In this document: positions 29,220 to 38,203 of the stretch, in pieces | Layout of the letters: each line of letters begins with the position of its first letter | Position numbering within the stretch: the first letter of the stretch is position 1 | DNA from: JAICMB01 sp963795935 | Lineage (GTDB): Bacteria; Acidobacteriota; Terriglobia; Bryobacterales; Bryobacteraceae | Reading direction: 5' to 3' | DNA length: 64,000 bases | NCBI GenBank assembly: GCA_963795935.1 | Contig: CAWCJO010000013.1 | Span: 105,167 to 169,166 of the forward strand | The notes under the pieces: generated by a model | Told to the model about the DNA's origin: nothing | What the model saw: the letters and a program-made list of their open reading frames with translations, nothing else | The model's database searches: none | Translations under genes and position numbers: made by a program

Positions 29220-30950
29220 TTATCCCGGCTCCGTAACGTTGAGGATCTGATCCGCGCGGACATTTTCGAGCCGCTGCACGGCCCCGCTCGGCCAGACGAT
29301 TTCAAGCAGCCGCGCCGTCGCCTCTCGCCCCAGCCCGAAATGCACCCGCTTGTCGCTCGCCGACGCATAGCTGCCCGCGGTGCTCACGAACCCATGTTGT
29401 TCGAGCCCCGACGCCGAGACCATACGGATTCGCGCGCCGATTCCGTCGCGATTACTCCGCGTCCCCCTCGTGTTCACCAGAAGCCAATGGTTCCCGTTCC
29501 CGCCCCGGTTCATAAGGACGAGAGCCGCGCCATCGTTGCAATTAACCGCGACGTCCATAAGACCGTCGTTATTCAGGTCCCCGAATGCAGCGCCGCGCGC
29601 CGCAAACGGAACCTGAAACACCGCGCCGCTCTGCTTCGAGACGTTCTCGAACCTTCCGGTCCGATTCCGTAGCAACAGCAGCGTCTCGCGATACCGCGCT
29701 CCCGGCTCCGTCAGTTCGATGTTGTCCATCACGTGCCCCTGAGCCACAAACAGGTCTTTCCAACCATCGTTGTCGTAGTCGAAGAGCTTCGCGCCCCAGC
29801 CGGAATGATTCGCCGTCGCGGCTGCAATACCGGCTTGGCCGGAGACGTAATCGAACGCCCGTCCTTCCCGGTTCTGAAACAACGCGTAACGCTGGGAGTA
29901 TAGCGCGTTGATAAACACATCCGGCCAACCGTCGTTGTTACAGTCGGCGAAATCGACCCCCATGCCGGCAAAGGTCTTACCGTCCTCGTCGTACGCCAAC
30001 CCCAGCTCGGCGCCGATTTCGGTGAAGGTTCCGTCGCGGTTGTTGCGAAAGAGTTGCTCGGGAAATGAGTCGTTGGCCACGACGATGTCCGGCCAATTAT
30101 CGCCATCGAAATCGTTGATCGCGATCCCCAGACCCTTTGCCGGCGCGCTTCCCAGCCCGCACGTCTTCGATGCGTCGCTGAACGTCCCGTCGCCGTTGTT
30201 GTGATAGACCAAGTGCGTCACGGGCTGGAATTCGTTCGGATGGCAGTAGCTCCGGTATCCAGGCCGGCGATCCCCGCAAAAAATATTCTTGTCGAAGTCC
30301 CAGTCCAAATAGCGCGTGACGATAAGGTCCAGCCGCCCGTCGCGGTCGTAGTCCACGAAGCACGCCGACACGGACCAGCCCGATCCTCCCACCCCGGCGT
30401 TATCCGTTACATCGGTGAATGTGCCGCCGCCATCGTTGCGGTATAGACGGTTGCCCCCCAGGCCCGTGACGAAAAGATCCATCAGGCCGTCGTTGTTGTA
30501 ATCGCCGGTGGCCGCGCCCATGCCGTACCCCTCGCCGCGCAAGCCGGCGCCCTCCGTGACATCGGTGAAAGTCCCGTCGCCGTTGTTCCGATACAGGCGA
30601 TTCCAAAAGCGCGGATCGGACTTATCGGGCTTGGCGCCGGGCGGCATGGGATCCCGCAGCGCGGCGCCATTGACGAAGAACAGGTCCAGGAACCCATCGT
30701 TGTTATAGTCGAACATCGCCACGCCCGCGCCCATCGATTCCGGCAAATATTTCTGCGATGTTTTCGATGACGCGTGCCGGAAACGCACGCCGCACTCCCC
30801 CGCTACATTCTCGAATCCCCGCTCGGATCCCCGACGTTGCGCTGCAAACGCCGGGAGCTGCTGGATGAGACCGCAACCAAGAGTGGCGCGAAAAAACGAC
30901 CTGCGATGCAAGAGAATCGCTCCCCATTCTAGCGTGCTGCCTACACTCAC
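29220..30950 (-). CDS. CRTAC1-type FG-GAP/ASPIC-UnbV protein with Tat-like signal
   Basis: The frame opens at ATG 30950 (576 residues). A TTG at 30911 would give MHRRSFFRATLGCGLIQQLP, which places a twin-arginine motif (HRRSFFR) at the very N-terminus and is the more natural start. Propeller repeats include DYNNDGFLDLF, DYNNDGLMDLF, DYDRDGRLDLI, DFDGDNWPDIV, DCNNDGWPDVF and DYDNDGWKDLF. The ASPIC/UnbV domain is NHWLLVNTRGTRSNRDGIGA with LEIVWPSGAVQRL. The motif FRHASSKTSQKYLPESMGAG is typical of the family. Tat export would mean that the calcium-binding protein folds before secretion. It is divergent from the TPR gene, with only 23 bases between annotated starts. Confidence 0.9.
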   Translation of the reverse strand: MSVGSTLEWGAILLHRRSFFRATLGCGLIQQLPAFAAQRRGSERGFENVAGECGVRFRHASSKTSQKYLPESMGAGVAMFDYNNDGFLDLFFVNGAALRDPMPPGAKPDKSDPRFWNRLYRNNGDGTFTDVTEGAGLRGEGYGMGAATGDYNNDGLMDLFVTGLGGNRLYRNDGGGTFTDVTDNAGVGGSGWSVSACFVDYDRDGRLDLIVTRYLDWDFDKNIFCGDRRPGYRSYCHPNEFQPVTHLVYHNNGDGTFSDASKTCGLGSAPAKGLGIAINDFDGDNWPDIVVANDSFPEQLFRNNRDGTFTEIGAELGLAYDEDGKTFAGMGVDFADCNNDGWPDVFINALYSQRYALFQNREGRAFDYVSGQAGIAAATANHSGWGAKLFDYDNDGWKDLFVAQGHVMDNIELTEPGARYRETLLLLRNRTGRFENVSKQSGAVFQVPFAARGAAFGDLNNDGLMDVAVNCNDGAALVLMNRGGNGNHWLLVNTRGTRSNRDGIGARIRMVSASGLEQHGFVSTAGSYASASDKRVHFGLGREATARLLEIVWPSGAVQRLENVRADQILNVTEPG

Positions 30951-30973
30951 GCGCGGGCCTAAAATAAAATCAC

Positions 30974-32329
30974 GTGCTTCTCAAATTCATCGCCGCCTGC
31001 GGCCTGACGTCCCTGGCATGGGGCCAGACGGCGTTAGAACAGGGGGAGCGCGCCTTCGAAGCCGGCAACTACGCCGAGGCCGCACGGCTTTTCGAGACCG
31101 CGCACAAGCAGTCTCCCCGCTGCGACATTCTTTTTTTTCTCGGCATGGCCCAGTACCGCATGAAGCAGGTGGACGCGGCCTTGATCAGCTTCCAATCCGC
31201 GGTCCAGTGCGACCCCAAACTCGCCTTTGCTTACCTCGCGCTCGGAGAGGCTTACGCCGAAAGGAGCAACGATAACGAAGCGCTCGCCGCCTACGCGCAA
31301 GCGTTGCATCTGGAGCCGCGCAACAGAGACGCCTTGCGGGGAGCGGGCGAGCTCGAGCTTCGAGACAAGCTTTTCGAGAAGGCCGTCGAGGTATTGGATC
31401 TCTTGGTCAAATTGGAACCCGCAAATCCCCAAGCGCACGCCGACTTAGGCGCCGCGTACTTCGGAGCGGGCAACCAGGACGGAGCGGAGGCGCAGTTTCA
31501 AGCCGCGCTTCGAATCAAGCCGAACCACGCCTCCGCAATGCTGGGGCTTGCGAATGTTTATCTCCGGAAAGGCCAAGAGGACCAAGCCATTGCGGTCCTC
31601 CAAAAACTCGAGAAGCTGGTCCCGAACGCGTACGAACCGCACTATCTTCTCGGCGCCGCCTACAACCGTCAGAGCCGCTATCAAGATGCGATGACGGAGT
31701 TGCAGACCGCGCTACGCCTGGGCGGAAATGAATCCGAGATTTACTACCATTTGGCGCGAGCTTACGGCGGCTTGGGACGCGCGGACGACCGTCGCGCCGC
31801 GCTCGTGAAATTCGCCGAGCTTACCAAGAAATCCAAAGCCGACGCGGCGGCCCAGCGCGAGGCAGCGCAACTGGTCGAGAAGGCGAAAGCCCTGGTAGAC
31901 TCCGGAGACTTCAACACGGCCGCGTTGCGGTTGGACACAGCGCGTGAGCTACGCCCCGCCGACGCCACGATTCTGTTTCGTCTTGCAAGCCTGTATTACG
32001 ACTTGCAGCGCTACGATCAGGCTCGGGAATACGCGCAGGAAGCGGTAAGCCTCGCGCCCTCCGAGTGGCTGTATCATTACCTGCTGGGTCTCATCGAGAT
32101 CGGATCCAAACACTGGCCGCAGGCGAAAAGCAGTCTCGAAACGGCGGCCGAGTTGAAGCCCGCGGCAGCGGAAGTACATAACGCATTGGGCCAAGTGGCT
32201 CTCGCGCAGGGCGATTCGAAACGCGCACTGTCCTATTTCGAGCGCGCCGCGGCGCTCGATCCAAAGCAACAGGCCTACCGCGAAAATCTAAAGGCGGCCC
32301 GCCTCGCGGCTACGAAGGCCCATCCCTAA
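30974..32329 (+). CDS. Exported tetratricopeptide-repeat protein
   Basis: A GTG at 30974 starts a 451-residue protein with a short signal peptide (MLLKFIAACGLTSLAWGQ). About ten TPR units follow, for example AGNYAEAARLFETAHKQSPR, AFAYLALGEAYAERSNDNEA, NHASAMLGLANVYLRKGQED and AEVHNALGQVALAQGDSKRA. No enzymatic domain is present, so it is a periplasmic scaffold. In Acidobacteria TPR proteins are commonly found next to CRTAC1 genes, as here. An A/T-rich TAAAAT at 30965-30970 or 30960-30965 lies directly before the GTG, so the message may be nearly leaderless, but no good -35 box accompanies it. Confidence 0.88.
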   Translation: MLLKFIAACGLTSLAWGQTALEQGERAFEAGNYAEAARLFETAHKQSPRCDILFFLGMAQYRMKQVDAALISFQSAVQCDPKLAFAYLALGEAYAERSNDNEALAAYAQALHLEPRNRDALRGAGELELRDKLFEKAVEVLDLLVKLEPANPQAHADLGAAYFGAGNQDGAEAQFQAALRIKPNHASAMLGLANVYLRKGQEDQAIAVLQKLEKLVPNAYEPHYLLGAAYNRQSRYQDAMTELQTALRLGGNESEIYYHLARAYGGLGRADDRRAALVKFAELTKKSKADAAAQREAAQLVEKAKALVDSGDFNTAALRLDTARELRPADATILFRLASLYYDLQRYDQAREYAQEAVSLAPSEWLYHYLLGLIEIGSKHWPQAKSSLETAAELKPAAAEVHNALGQVALAQGDSKRALSYFERAAALDPKQQAYRENLKAARLAATKAHP

Positions 32330-32349
32330 TCCGGCTTTTTCCAGACGCG

Positions 32350-33078
32350 CTATAGCCGGGCAACCGTGAAACGCGCCAGTTCTTCGCATTCCGCCGCGGG
32401 CCCCACCGTCACTACAAGACCGCGGAAACGGCCCGTCTCGAAGCCGGCCACTTGCTCGGATCTCCGCCGCACCACACGGATACCTTCCCTTGCGCCGGCG
32501 TGCGGGCGCACATAGACCGAATATCTGCGCACGCCGTTTGTGAAGACCAAGTGCAACATGCGTTCGCCGTCGAGCCGGCAAATCTTGGCTCGCTCCAAGG
32601 AATAACCGGCGGGCGCGAGGCCGGCTGTCCGGGTAAAGGACAATCCGTTTCTTGCTGCCAGAGACTCGATTTCGGCGGCGCCGGTCCGCCAGCGGCGCGG
32701 CTGCCCGTCGACGACCTCCGCACGGTGATCGCGGGCCGCATCGGCATACAATCCCGGCGCAGCGGTCAGGCGCATCAGCCCATAACCAGCGGCCAGGACC
32801 ACTATGACGCTTGCCGCCATGGCGCACAACGCAGTCCATCGCCTGCGAGATTGCGCGGCCGAAATGCGGCGGCGAAGCTGTTGCTCTATTCGCGCGGCGT
32901 CCGGGCATGGCGCGCCGACGGCGGCAACGACCCGCGCATCGAGCCTGGCCTGAAGCTCGATCTCGCCTCCACATGCGGGGCAGCCGGCCAGGTGTGCGCC
33001 GAGCTGTTGGCGCTCCGCTCCATCCAGTTCGCCGGATAAGTAAAGCGGCGCCAGATCGAGGGCTTCGCGGCAGTTCAT
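32350..33078 (-). CDS. Anti-sigma factor with zinc-finger domain
   Basis: The start at 33078 (MNCREALDLAPLYLSGELDG) overlaps the sigma-factor stop in ATGA. The N-terminal anti-sigma zinc finger is seen in LGAHLAGCPACGGEIELQ (His-x3-Cys-x2-Cys). One membrane helix (ALCAMAASVIVVLAAGYGLM, about residues 84-103) separates a cytoplasmic sigma-binding domain from a periplasmic sensor of about 135 residues that contains no known domain. Binding of the zinc finger to the partner ECF sigma factor would keep it inactive. The in-frame extension upstream to 33204 lies within the sigma gene and is unlikely to be used. Confidence 0.88.
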   Translation of the reverse strand: MNCREALDLAPLYLSGELDGAERQQLGAHLAGCPACGGEIELQARLDARVVAAVGAPCPDAARIEQQLRRRISAAQSRRRWTALCAMAASVIVVLAAGYGLMRLTAAPGLYADAARDHRAEVVDGQPRRWRTGAAEIESLAARNGLSFTRTAGLAPAGYSLERAKICRLDGERMLHLVFTNGVRRYSVYVRPHAGAREGIRVVRRRSEQVAGFETGRFRGLVVTVGPAAECEELARFTVARL

Positions 33079-33572
33079 CGCAGCGCCTTTTCGCGCCGGC
33101 CGAGCCGCGGCGAGAGCGATTCGCGCATGGAACTGCGCGCGCGGCTTAACCTCGACATGACCGTACCAATGGGAACCGTCAAAATTTCCGCGATCTCGCG
33201 GCACGTGAAGCCTTCGACCGCGGCCAGCAGAAGCACCGTCCTGTGATCGGCCGCTAAACGGTCGAGAGCCTGTGTCACTTCAAGAAACTCGCAATTGGAA
33301 TCAACCGCGGCGCAAACCTCGGGAGTAAGAACCAAATGCGTCCGCGCTTTTCTCCGGTGTCCGTTCCAGACATTGAAGAGTATCCGGAACAGCCAGGCGC
33401 GGGCATTGGAGCCGCTTTCAAAATGACGGAAGCCCCGCCAGGCGAGCAAGAACGTTTCCTGCACTAGATCTTCCGCGGCCTCGGGGTCGCGCGTCAGCCG
33501 CAAAGCGAAACGCAGCAAGCTGCGCATGTGCGGCATCGCGACTTGCTCGAACTCCTCGTCGCGGCGCCTCAT
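33075..33572 (-). CDS. ECF-type RNA polymerase sigma factor
   Basis: A 165-residue sigma-70 family protein with region 2 (LLRFALRLTRDPEAAEDLVQ, ETFLLAWRGFRHFESGSNAR) and region 4 (ALDRLAADHRTVLLLAAVEG, FTCREIAEILTVPIGTVMSR). The LTVPIGTVMSRLSRAR helix-turn-helix contacts the -35 element. The partner anti-sigma factor starts in its stop codon. A TATAAT at 33586 to 33581 ends eight bases before the ATG, so the message would start at or next to the start codon. Downstream targets cannot be read from the window. The peroxiredoxin gene 26 bases upstream runs in the same direction and may share a stress response. Confidence 0.93.
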   Translation of the reverse strand: MRRRDEEFEQVAMPHMRSLLRFALRLTRDPEAAEDLVQETFLLAWRGFRHFESGSNARAWLFRILFNVWNGHRRKARTHLVLTPEVCAAVDSNCEFLEVTQALDRLAADHRTVLLLAAVEGFTCREIAEILTVPIGTVMSRLSRARSSMRESLSPRLGRREKALR

Positions 33573-33598
33573 TCGAGCCGATTATAGCCCGGAGCCGT

Positions 33599-34141
33599 TT
33601 ATTCCCCTTGCTTCTGCAAGTCAGTGAGATCCGCCAGCACCTGCTGACTATGCGGATTTGGATTCACCTTGGTGTAGACCTTCCGAATGACGCCATTGGG
33701 ATCGACCAGGAAAGTATTCCGCGACGCGACCATCCCGTTCGGCGCAAGCGAGCCGTAACTGGCAATCACTTCCTTTCCGGGATCGGCCAAAAGATGAAAC
33801 GTCAGGCTTTCTTTTGTGCAGAACTGCTGGTGCGAATCGACGTTATCCGCGCTCACGCCGAGGATCACGGCTTTCTTGGCGGTGTACTGATCCAGGTCCC
33901 GTTGAAAGTTGTGCGCTTCAATGGTGCAGCCCGGGGTCATGTCCTTAGGGTAGAAATACAACACCACCCATTGTCCCCGGAAATCTTTCAGACCGACGGT
34001 CTTGCCCTCCTGAGACTGCAAAGTGAAATCGGGCGCCTGGGAGCCAACGGCGGGAACATCGGCGGCTCGAAGCGCGGGGACGGCGGCAATGGCGAGAGAA
34101 AGCGCCAACGCGGGCGCCGCGAGGGAGAGAATTCGGTTCAT
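33599..34141 (-). CDS. Exported peroxiredoxin (PrxQ/BCP type)
   Basis: The ATG at 34141 gives a signal peptide (MNRILSLAAPALALSLAIAA, cut near RAAD). The longer frame from 34189 adds an unlikely prefix. The AhpC/TSA domain begins VGSQAPDFTLQSQEGKTVGL. The peroxidatic Cys is in YPKDMTPGCTIEAHNFQRDL, and a second Cys in SHQQFCTKESL may resolve it. The catalytic Thr and Arg are kept (TPGC; ASRNTFLVDPNG). It would reduce peroxides in the periplasm with an external thiol donor. It lies immediately upstream of the ECF sigma and anti-sigma genes on the same strand, which hints at envelope oxidative stress, but no operon overlap proves this. Confidence 0.9.
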   Translation of the reverse strand: MNRILSLAAPALALSLAIAAVPALRAADVPAVGSQAPDFTLQSQEGKTVGLKDFRGQWVVLYFYPKDMTPGCTIEAHNFQRDLDQYTAKKAVILGVSADNVDSHQQFCTKESLTFHLLADPGKEVIASYGSLAPNGMVASRNTFLVDPNGVIRKVYTKVNPNPHSQQVLADLTDLQKQGE

Positions 34142-34524
34142 ATACAAGTACCAATGCAGAAAGGCCCCGAATTCATCCATGCCTGACAAAAATGTCTGTT
34201 GAGGCGAGGCGCCCGGCTTGATCGGGCCACCTCCAAGCTCCGCCGCGGGCCGTGGTCCCAGGTCGCCTGCCGGTCAACGCCTTTGTGATTGGCAACGGCT
34301 TCGAAAGAATTCCATTCCGTGCGTATAGGCGGTCATCTGGTGTGCCGCAAAGGCCACGCGGTTCGGAGCCGGCCGTTAGCTGCGCAAGCCGCGGCAGACT
34401 GCGTTCACGAGTTCTTGGCCGCTCAAGTCCACACTCTGCGCAAAAGCAGCGCTCCGCCATTGCGTAGTGTAGAGCAAGTGTCTAACCCGATATCATAGAG
34501 ACAGGAGCCCTCCCCAAGTTTTCC
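34142..34524. other. Non-coding divergent region upstream of kgd
   Basis: About 380 bases separate the peroxiredoxin start from the kgd start. The small frames here have no family features. A TATCAT near 34490 could be a -10 for kgd, without a clear -35. The AGGAG at 34503-34507 is about 17 bases before the ATG, farther than usual. I recognise no riboswitch, tRNA or repeat. Confidence 0.5.
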
Positions 34525-37500
34525 ATGTCAGACCCCAGCCGCGAGTCGAGTCTCGGAATCAATAGCTGGCTCGAGGACGAGCTCTACCAGCAGTATCTCC
34601 ACGACCGCAAGACCGTGGACGAAAGCTGGAAGAAGCTATTTGAATCGAACGGGACGGGCGCGGCGCATGCGGCCGGCAACGGGAATGTAGCCCCGCCGGC
34701 CACGGCGGCCCCGCCGCACCAGCCCACTTCCGGCGAAGAACTTGTTCCTCTGCGCGGGCCCGCCCTGCGCCTCGCCGAAAACATGACGGCGAGCCTTTCG
34801 ATGCCCACCGCCACATCCCAGCGCAATATACCGGTCAAGGTCATCGACGAGAATCGCCGCGTCGTCAACGGGCATCGCGCGCTGATGCACAAGAGCAAGG
34901 TCTCCTATACCCACATTCTCGGCTGGGCCATCGTCAAGGCGCTTAAGAGTTACCCATCGTTGAATACCGCCTACGCGCAGGTCAACGGCGAATCCTTCCG
35001 CGCCGTCCGCAACCAAATCAACCTCGGCGTCGCGGTGGACGTAGCCGGCAAGGATGGCGCCCGCTCGCTCAAAGTTCCCAACATCAAGAACGCCGCGGCG
35101 CTGAACTTCGAACAGTACTTGACGGCCTATGACGGCATCGTCGCCCGCGCCCGCGAGAACAAACTGCAGGTCCAGGATTTCGAAGGCACGACGATCTCGC
35201 TCACTAATCCCGGCACCGTCGGAACCTTCGGCTCCGTCCCGCGCCTGATGCCCGGGCAAGGCGCCATCGTCGCCACCGGCGCGATCGATGTGCCCCCCGC
35301 CTATCGCGGCGCATCGGAGGAAGCGCGCGCCTCCCTCGGCCTGGGCAAATCCATGATGGTCACATGCACCTACGACCACCGCGTAATTCAGGGCGCCGAA
35401 TCGGGATCGTTCCTGGGCCGCCTGGAAGCCCTGTTGCAAGGCGAAGATAATTTCTACGAAGAAATTTTCGAGCATCTACGCATTCCGCACCAGCCGGTCC
35501 ATTGGCAGATCGACGCGCCCGTTGCGGTCCCGGGCGCGCGGCTGGAGCACCTCGACGGAATGGCGAAGACCGGCGCCGTGCACCAGCTCATCAACGCCTA
35601 TCGCGTCCGCGGCCATCTCATCGCCGACCTCGATCCCCTCGGCGCCAACACCACGCGTCACGCCGAGCTCGACCCCGCCACCTACGGCTTGACCATCTGG
35701 GACCTGGACCGCGAATTCCTCACCGGCACGCTGACGGTGGACGGCGATCACCGCGTGGCCACGCTCCGCGAAATTCTCGAAACGCTGCGCGGCACGTACT
35801 CCGGCAAGATCGGATGCGAGTACATGAACATCCAGCTTCCGGAGCAGAAGCGCTGGCTGCAGGAGCGCATGGAACCGGCGCGCAACCGCTGGCCGCTCGG
35901 CGCCGCCGCGAAAATCCGCGCCCTCCAACGCCTCGTCGAAGCCGAGGAGTTCGAGCATTTCCTGCACTCCCGCTTCGTGGGGCACAAACGTTTCTCGCTC
36001 GAAGGCGCCGAGTCCGCCGTCGTCATTCTGGACGAGCTGCTCGACCGCGCCGCCAACACCGGGGTGCGCGAAGCCGTCATCGGAATGGCCCACCGCGGGC
36101 GTCTCAACGTGCTCGCCAACATCGTCGGCAAACCGACTTCGCAGATTTTCTCGGAGTTTGAAGGCATCGACCCGTACAGCGCCGAAGGCTCCGGCGACGT
36201 TAAATACCACCTGGGCGCGAGCGGCTCGCGGCGCTCGACCGAAGGCAACGACATCGAGGTTTTCGTGGCCTTCAATCCCAGCCACCTCGAAGCGGTCGAT
36301 CCGGTGGTGGAGGGTTTGGTGCGGCCGAAGCAGGACCGTCTCGGAGACGTCGAGCGCGCGCGCGTCATCCCGATTCTGATCCATGGCGACGCCGCGTTCG
36401 CCGGTCAGGGCGTGGTGGCCGAGACTTTGAATCTATCGCAGCTCGACGGCTATTCGACCGGCGGCACCATCCACCTGGTCGTCAACAATCAGATCGGGTT
36501 CACCACCAATCCCAACCAGTCGCGCTCCAGCGCCTATTCAACCGATATCGCGCGCGCCGTGCAAGCCCCCATTTTCCACGTTAACGGCGACGCTCCGCAG
36601 GCTTGTCTGCGGGTCAGCCAACTGGCCTACGATTTCCGCCAGAAGTTCAAGAAGGACGTCGTTATCGATCTGGTCTGCTACCGCCGTCATGGTCATAACG
36701 AGGCCGACGACCCCAGCTATACGCAGCCCATCCTGTACCGCAAGATTCGCGAGCAGCCCTCCGTCGCGATGCAGTATGGGGAGCGTCTGGTGCGCGAGAA
36801 AATCGTCGCGGCCGCCGAGCTGCAGCGAATGCGGCAGGACGTTAAGGAACGGCTCAACCGGTCCTACGACGAAGGCAAGAAGAATGCCGCGCAAACGCCG
36901 ACGCCGGAACCGGTCGCGATAGCTTCCGGCGCCGTGGAGTCGGCCGAGCGCGCGACCCCTGCGAGCCGCTCCACCGTCGAGAGCGTGGTCCGTGGGCTTA
37001 CAACATTTCCCGACGGCTTCCATCTGCATCCCAAACTGCAAGGATTCGTCGAGAAGCGCAGGCAGGTCCTTAACGGTTCGCCCATCGACTGGGCCACGGG
37101 CGAAAGTCTTGCTTTCGGTAGCCTCGCATTAGAGGGCACGCCGGTGCGGCTCAGCGGCCAGGACAGCGGGCGCGGCACGTTCAGCCAGCGTCACCTGGTG
37201 TACTACGACAGCGAGAGCGGCGAGCCGTACATTCCGCTGCGCCATCTTTCGCCCCAGCAGGCGCGCTTCGACGTCTACGACAGCTCCTTGAGCGAATACG
37301 CCGTCATGGGTTTTGAGTTCGGCTACAGCGTTGCCGACCCGGGCACGCTGGTGCTGTGGGAAGCGCAGTTCGGAGACTTCGCCAACGGCGCGCAGATTCT
37401 GATCGACCAGTTCGTTTCTTCCGCGGAATCGAAGTGGGCCCAGCCGAGCGGCCTCGTTCTGCTGCTTCCGCACGGCTACGAGGGCCAGGGGCCGGAGCAT

Positions 37501-38160
37501 TCCAGCGCGCGCATGGAGCGCTTCCTGCAGCTTTGCGCGGAAAACAATATGCAGGTGGTGAACTGCACCACGCCGGCGCAATACTTCCACGCGCTGAGAA
37601 GGCAGATGTACGGCGGCCCGGATGGCGGAGGCGTGCGCAAGCCGCTCATCGTATTTACGCCCAAGAGGCTGCTGCGTTATGCCAAGGCGGTGTCCCATTT
37701 GGACGATTTCACCGGCGGCGGTTTTGAAACCGTCCTGCGCGATGTCGCCGCCGAGCCGGACAAAGTAACCCGCGTGCTGTTCTGCTGCGGCCAGATCTAT
37801 TACGACCTGGAGGCGGCGCGGGAACAGAAGAAGATCGAGAACGTCGCGATCGTTCGCATGGAGCAGCTCTATCCGTTCCCGGCGGTAGAGGTGAAAGCGG
37901 CCTTGGCGCAATATGCAGCTACGGCCGAGGTCGCCTGGGTGCAGGAGGAACCGCGCAACATGGGCGCGTGGACTTCAATATCGCAATGCCTGCAGCCGCT
38001 GCTCGCTGGCGGCAACCGCGCGCTCCGTTATATTGGCCGCCCGGAGAGCGCCAGCCCGGCGACGGGGTCGCTGCGGCGGCATCAGCAGGAGCAGGCCGAC
38101 ATCGTCGAGGAATCGTTCGGCGGCGAGGCGAAAAAGCGCGTGGGCCGGCGCCGCAAGTAA
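34525..38160 (+). CDS. kgd: Fused 2-oxoglutarate dehydrogenase E1 / succinyltransferase E2 (Kgd/OdhA type)
   Basis: The 1211-residue protein has the domain order of mycobacterial Kgd. First comes an E1-like N-terminal helix (GINSWLEDELYQQYLHDRKT) and a Pro/Ala linker with no lipoyl domain. Next is an E2 acyltransferase core (TTISLTNPGTVGTFGSVPRL, ending TYDHRVIQGAESGSFLGRLE). The thiamine-diphosphate E1 part runs from about residue 330 (GAVHQLINAYRVRGHLIADL, GMAHRGRLNVLANIVGKP, FNPSHLEAVDPVVEG, IHGDAAFAGQGVVAE, NNQIGFTT, RRHGHNEADDP, EAQFGDFANGAQ, LPHGYEGQGPEHSS). It oxidises or decarboxylates 2-oxoglutarate in the TCA cycle. Lipoyl groups must come from another protein, as in actinobacteria. 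There is no frameshift in 3.6 kb. Confidence 0.93.
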   Translation: MSDPSRESSLGINSWLEDELYQQYLHDRKTVDESWKKLFESNGTGAAHAAGNGNVAPPATAAPPHQPTSGEELVPLRGPALRLAENMTASLSMPTATSQRNIPVKVIDENRRVVNGHRALMHKSKVSYTHILGWAIVKALKSYPSLNTAYAQVNGESFRAVRNQINLGVAVDVAGKDGARSLKVPNIKNAAALNFEQYLTAYDGIVARARENKLQVQDFEGTTISLTNPGTVGTFGSVPRLMPGQGAIVATGAIDVPPAYRGASEEARASLGLGKSMMVTCTYDHRVIQGAESGSFLGRLEALLQGEDNFYEEIFEHLRIPHQPVHWQIDAPVAVPGARLEHLDGMAKTGAVHQLINAYRVRGHLIADLDPLGANTTRHAELDPATYGLTIWDLDREFLTGTLTVDGDHRVATLREILETLRGTYSGKIGCEYMNIQLPEQKRWLQERMEPARNRWPLGAAAKIRALQRLVEAEEFEHFLHSRFVGHKRFSLEGAESAVVILDELLDRAANTGVREAVIGMAHRGRLNVLANIVGKPTSQIFSEFEGIDPYSAEGSGDVKYHLGASGSRRSTEGNDIEVFVAFNPSHLEAVDPVVEGLVRPKQDRLGDVERARVIPILIHGDAAFAGQGVVAETLNLSQLDGYSTGGTIHLVVNNQIGFTTNPNQSRSSAYSTDIARAVQAPIFHVNGDAPQACLRVSQLAYDFRQKFKKDVVIDLVCYRRHGHNEADDPSYTQPILYRKIREQPSVAMQYGERLVREKIVAAAELQRMRQDVKERLNRSYDEGKKNAAQTPTPEPVAIASGAVESAERATPASRSTVESVVRGLTTFPDGFHLHPKLQGFVEKRRQVLNGSPIDWATGESLAFGSLALEGTPVRLSGQDSGRGTFSQRHLVYYDSESGEPYIPLRHLSPQQARFDVYDSSLSEYAVMGFEFGYSVADPGTLVLWEAQFGDFANGAQILIDQFVSSAESKWAQPSGLVLLLPHGYEGQGPEHSSARMERFLQLCAENNMQVVNCTTPAQYFHALRRQMYGGPDGGGVRKPLIVFTPKRLLRYAKAVSHLDDFTGGGFETVLRDVAAEPDKVTRVLFCCGQIYYDLEAAREQKKIENVAIVRMEQLYPFPAVEVKAALAQYAATAEVAWVQEEPRNMGAWTSISQCLQPLLAGGNRALRYIGRPESASPATGSLRRHQQEQADIVEESFGGEAKKRVGRRRK

Positions 38161-38203
38161 GCATACGCCGGCGCACGCGATCGCTGCTGCCAGGCTGCAC
38201 CAG

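Noticed and set aside
34173..34460. A 95-codon minus-strand frame before kgd
   Set aside because: There is no family feature and no ribosome site, and it overlaps the peroxiredoxin upstream region.
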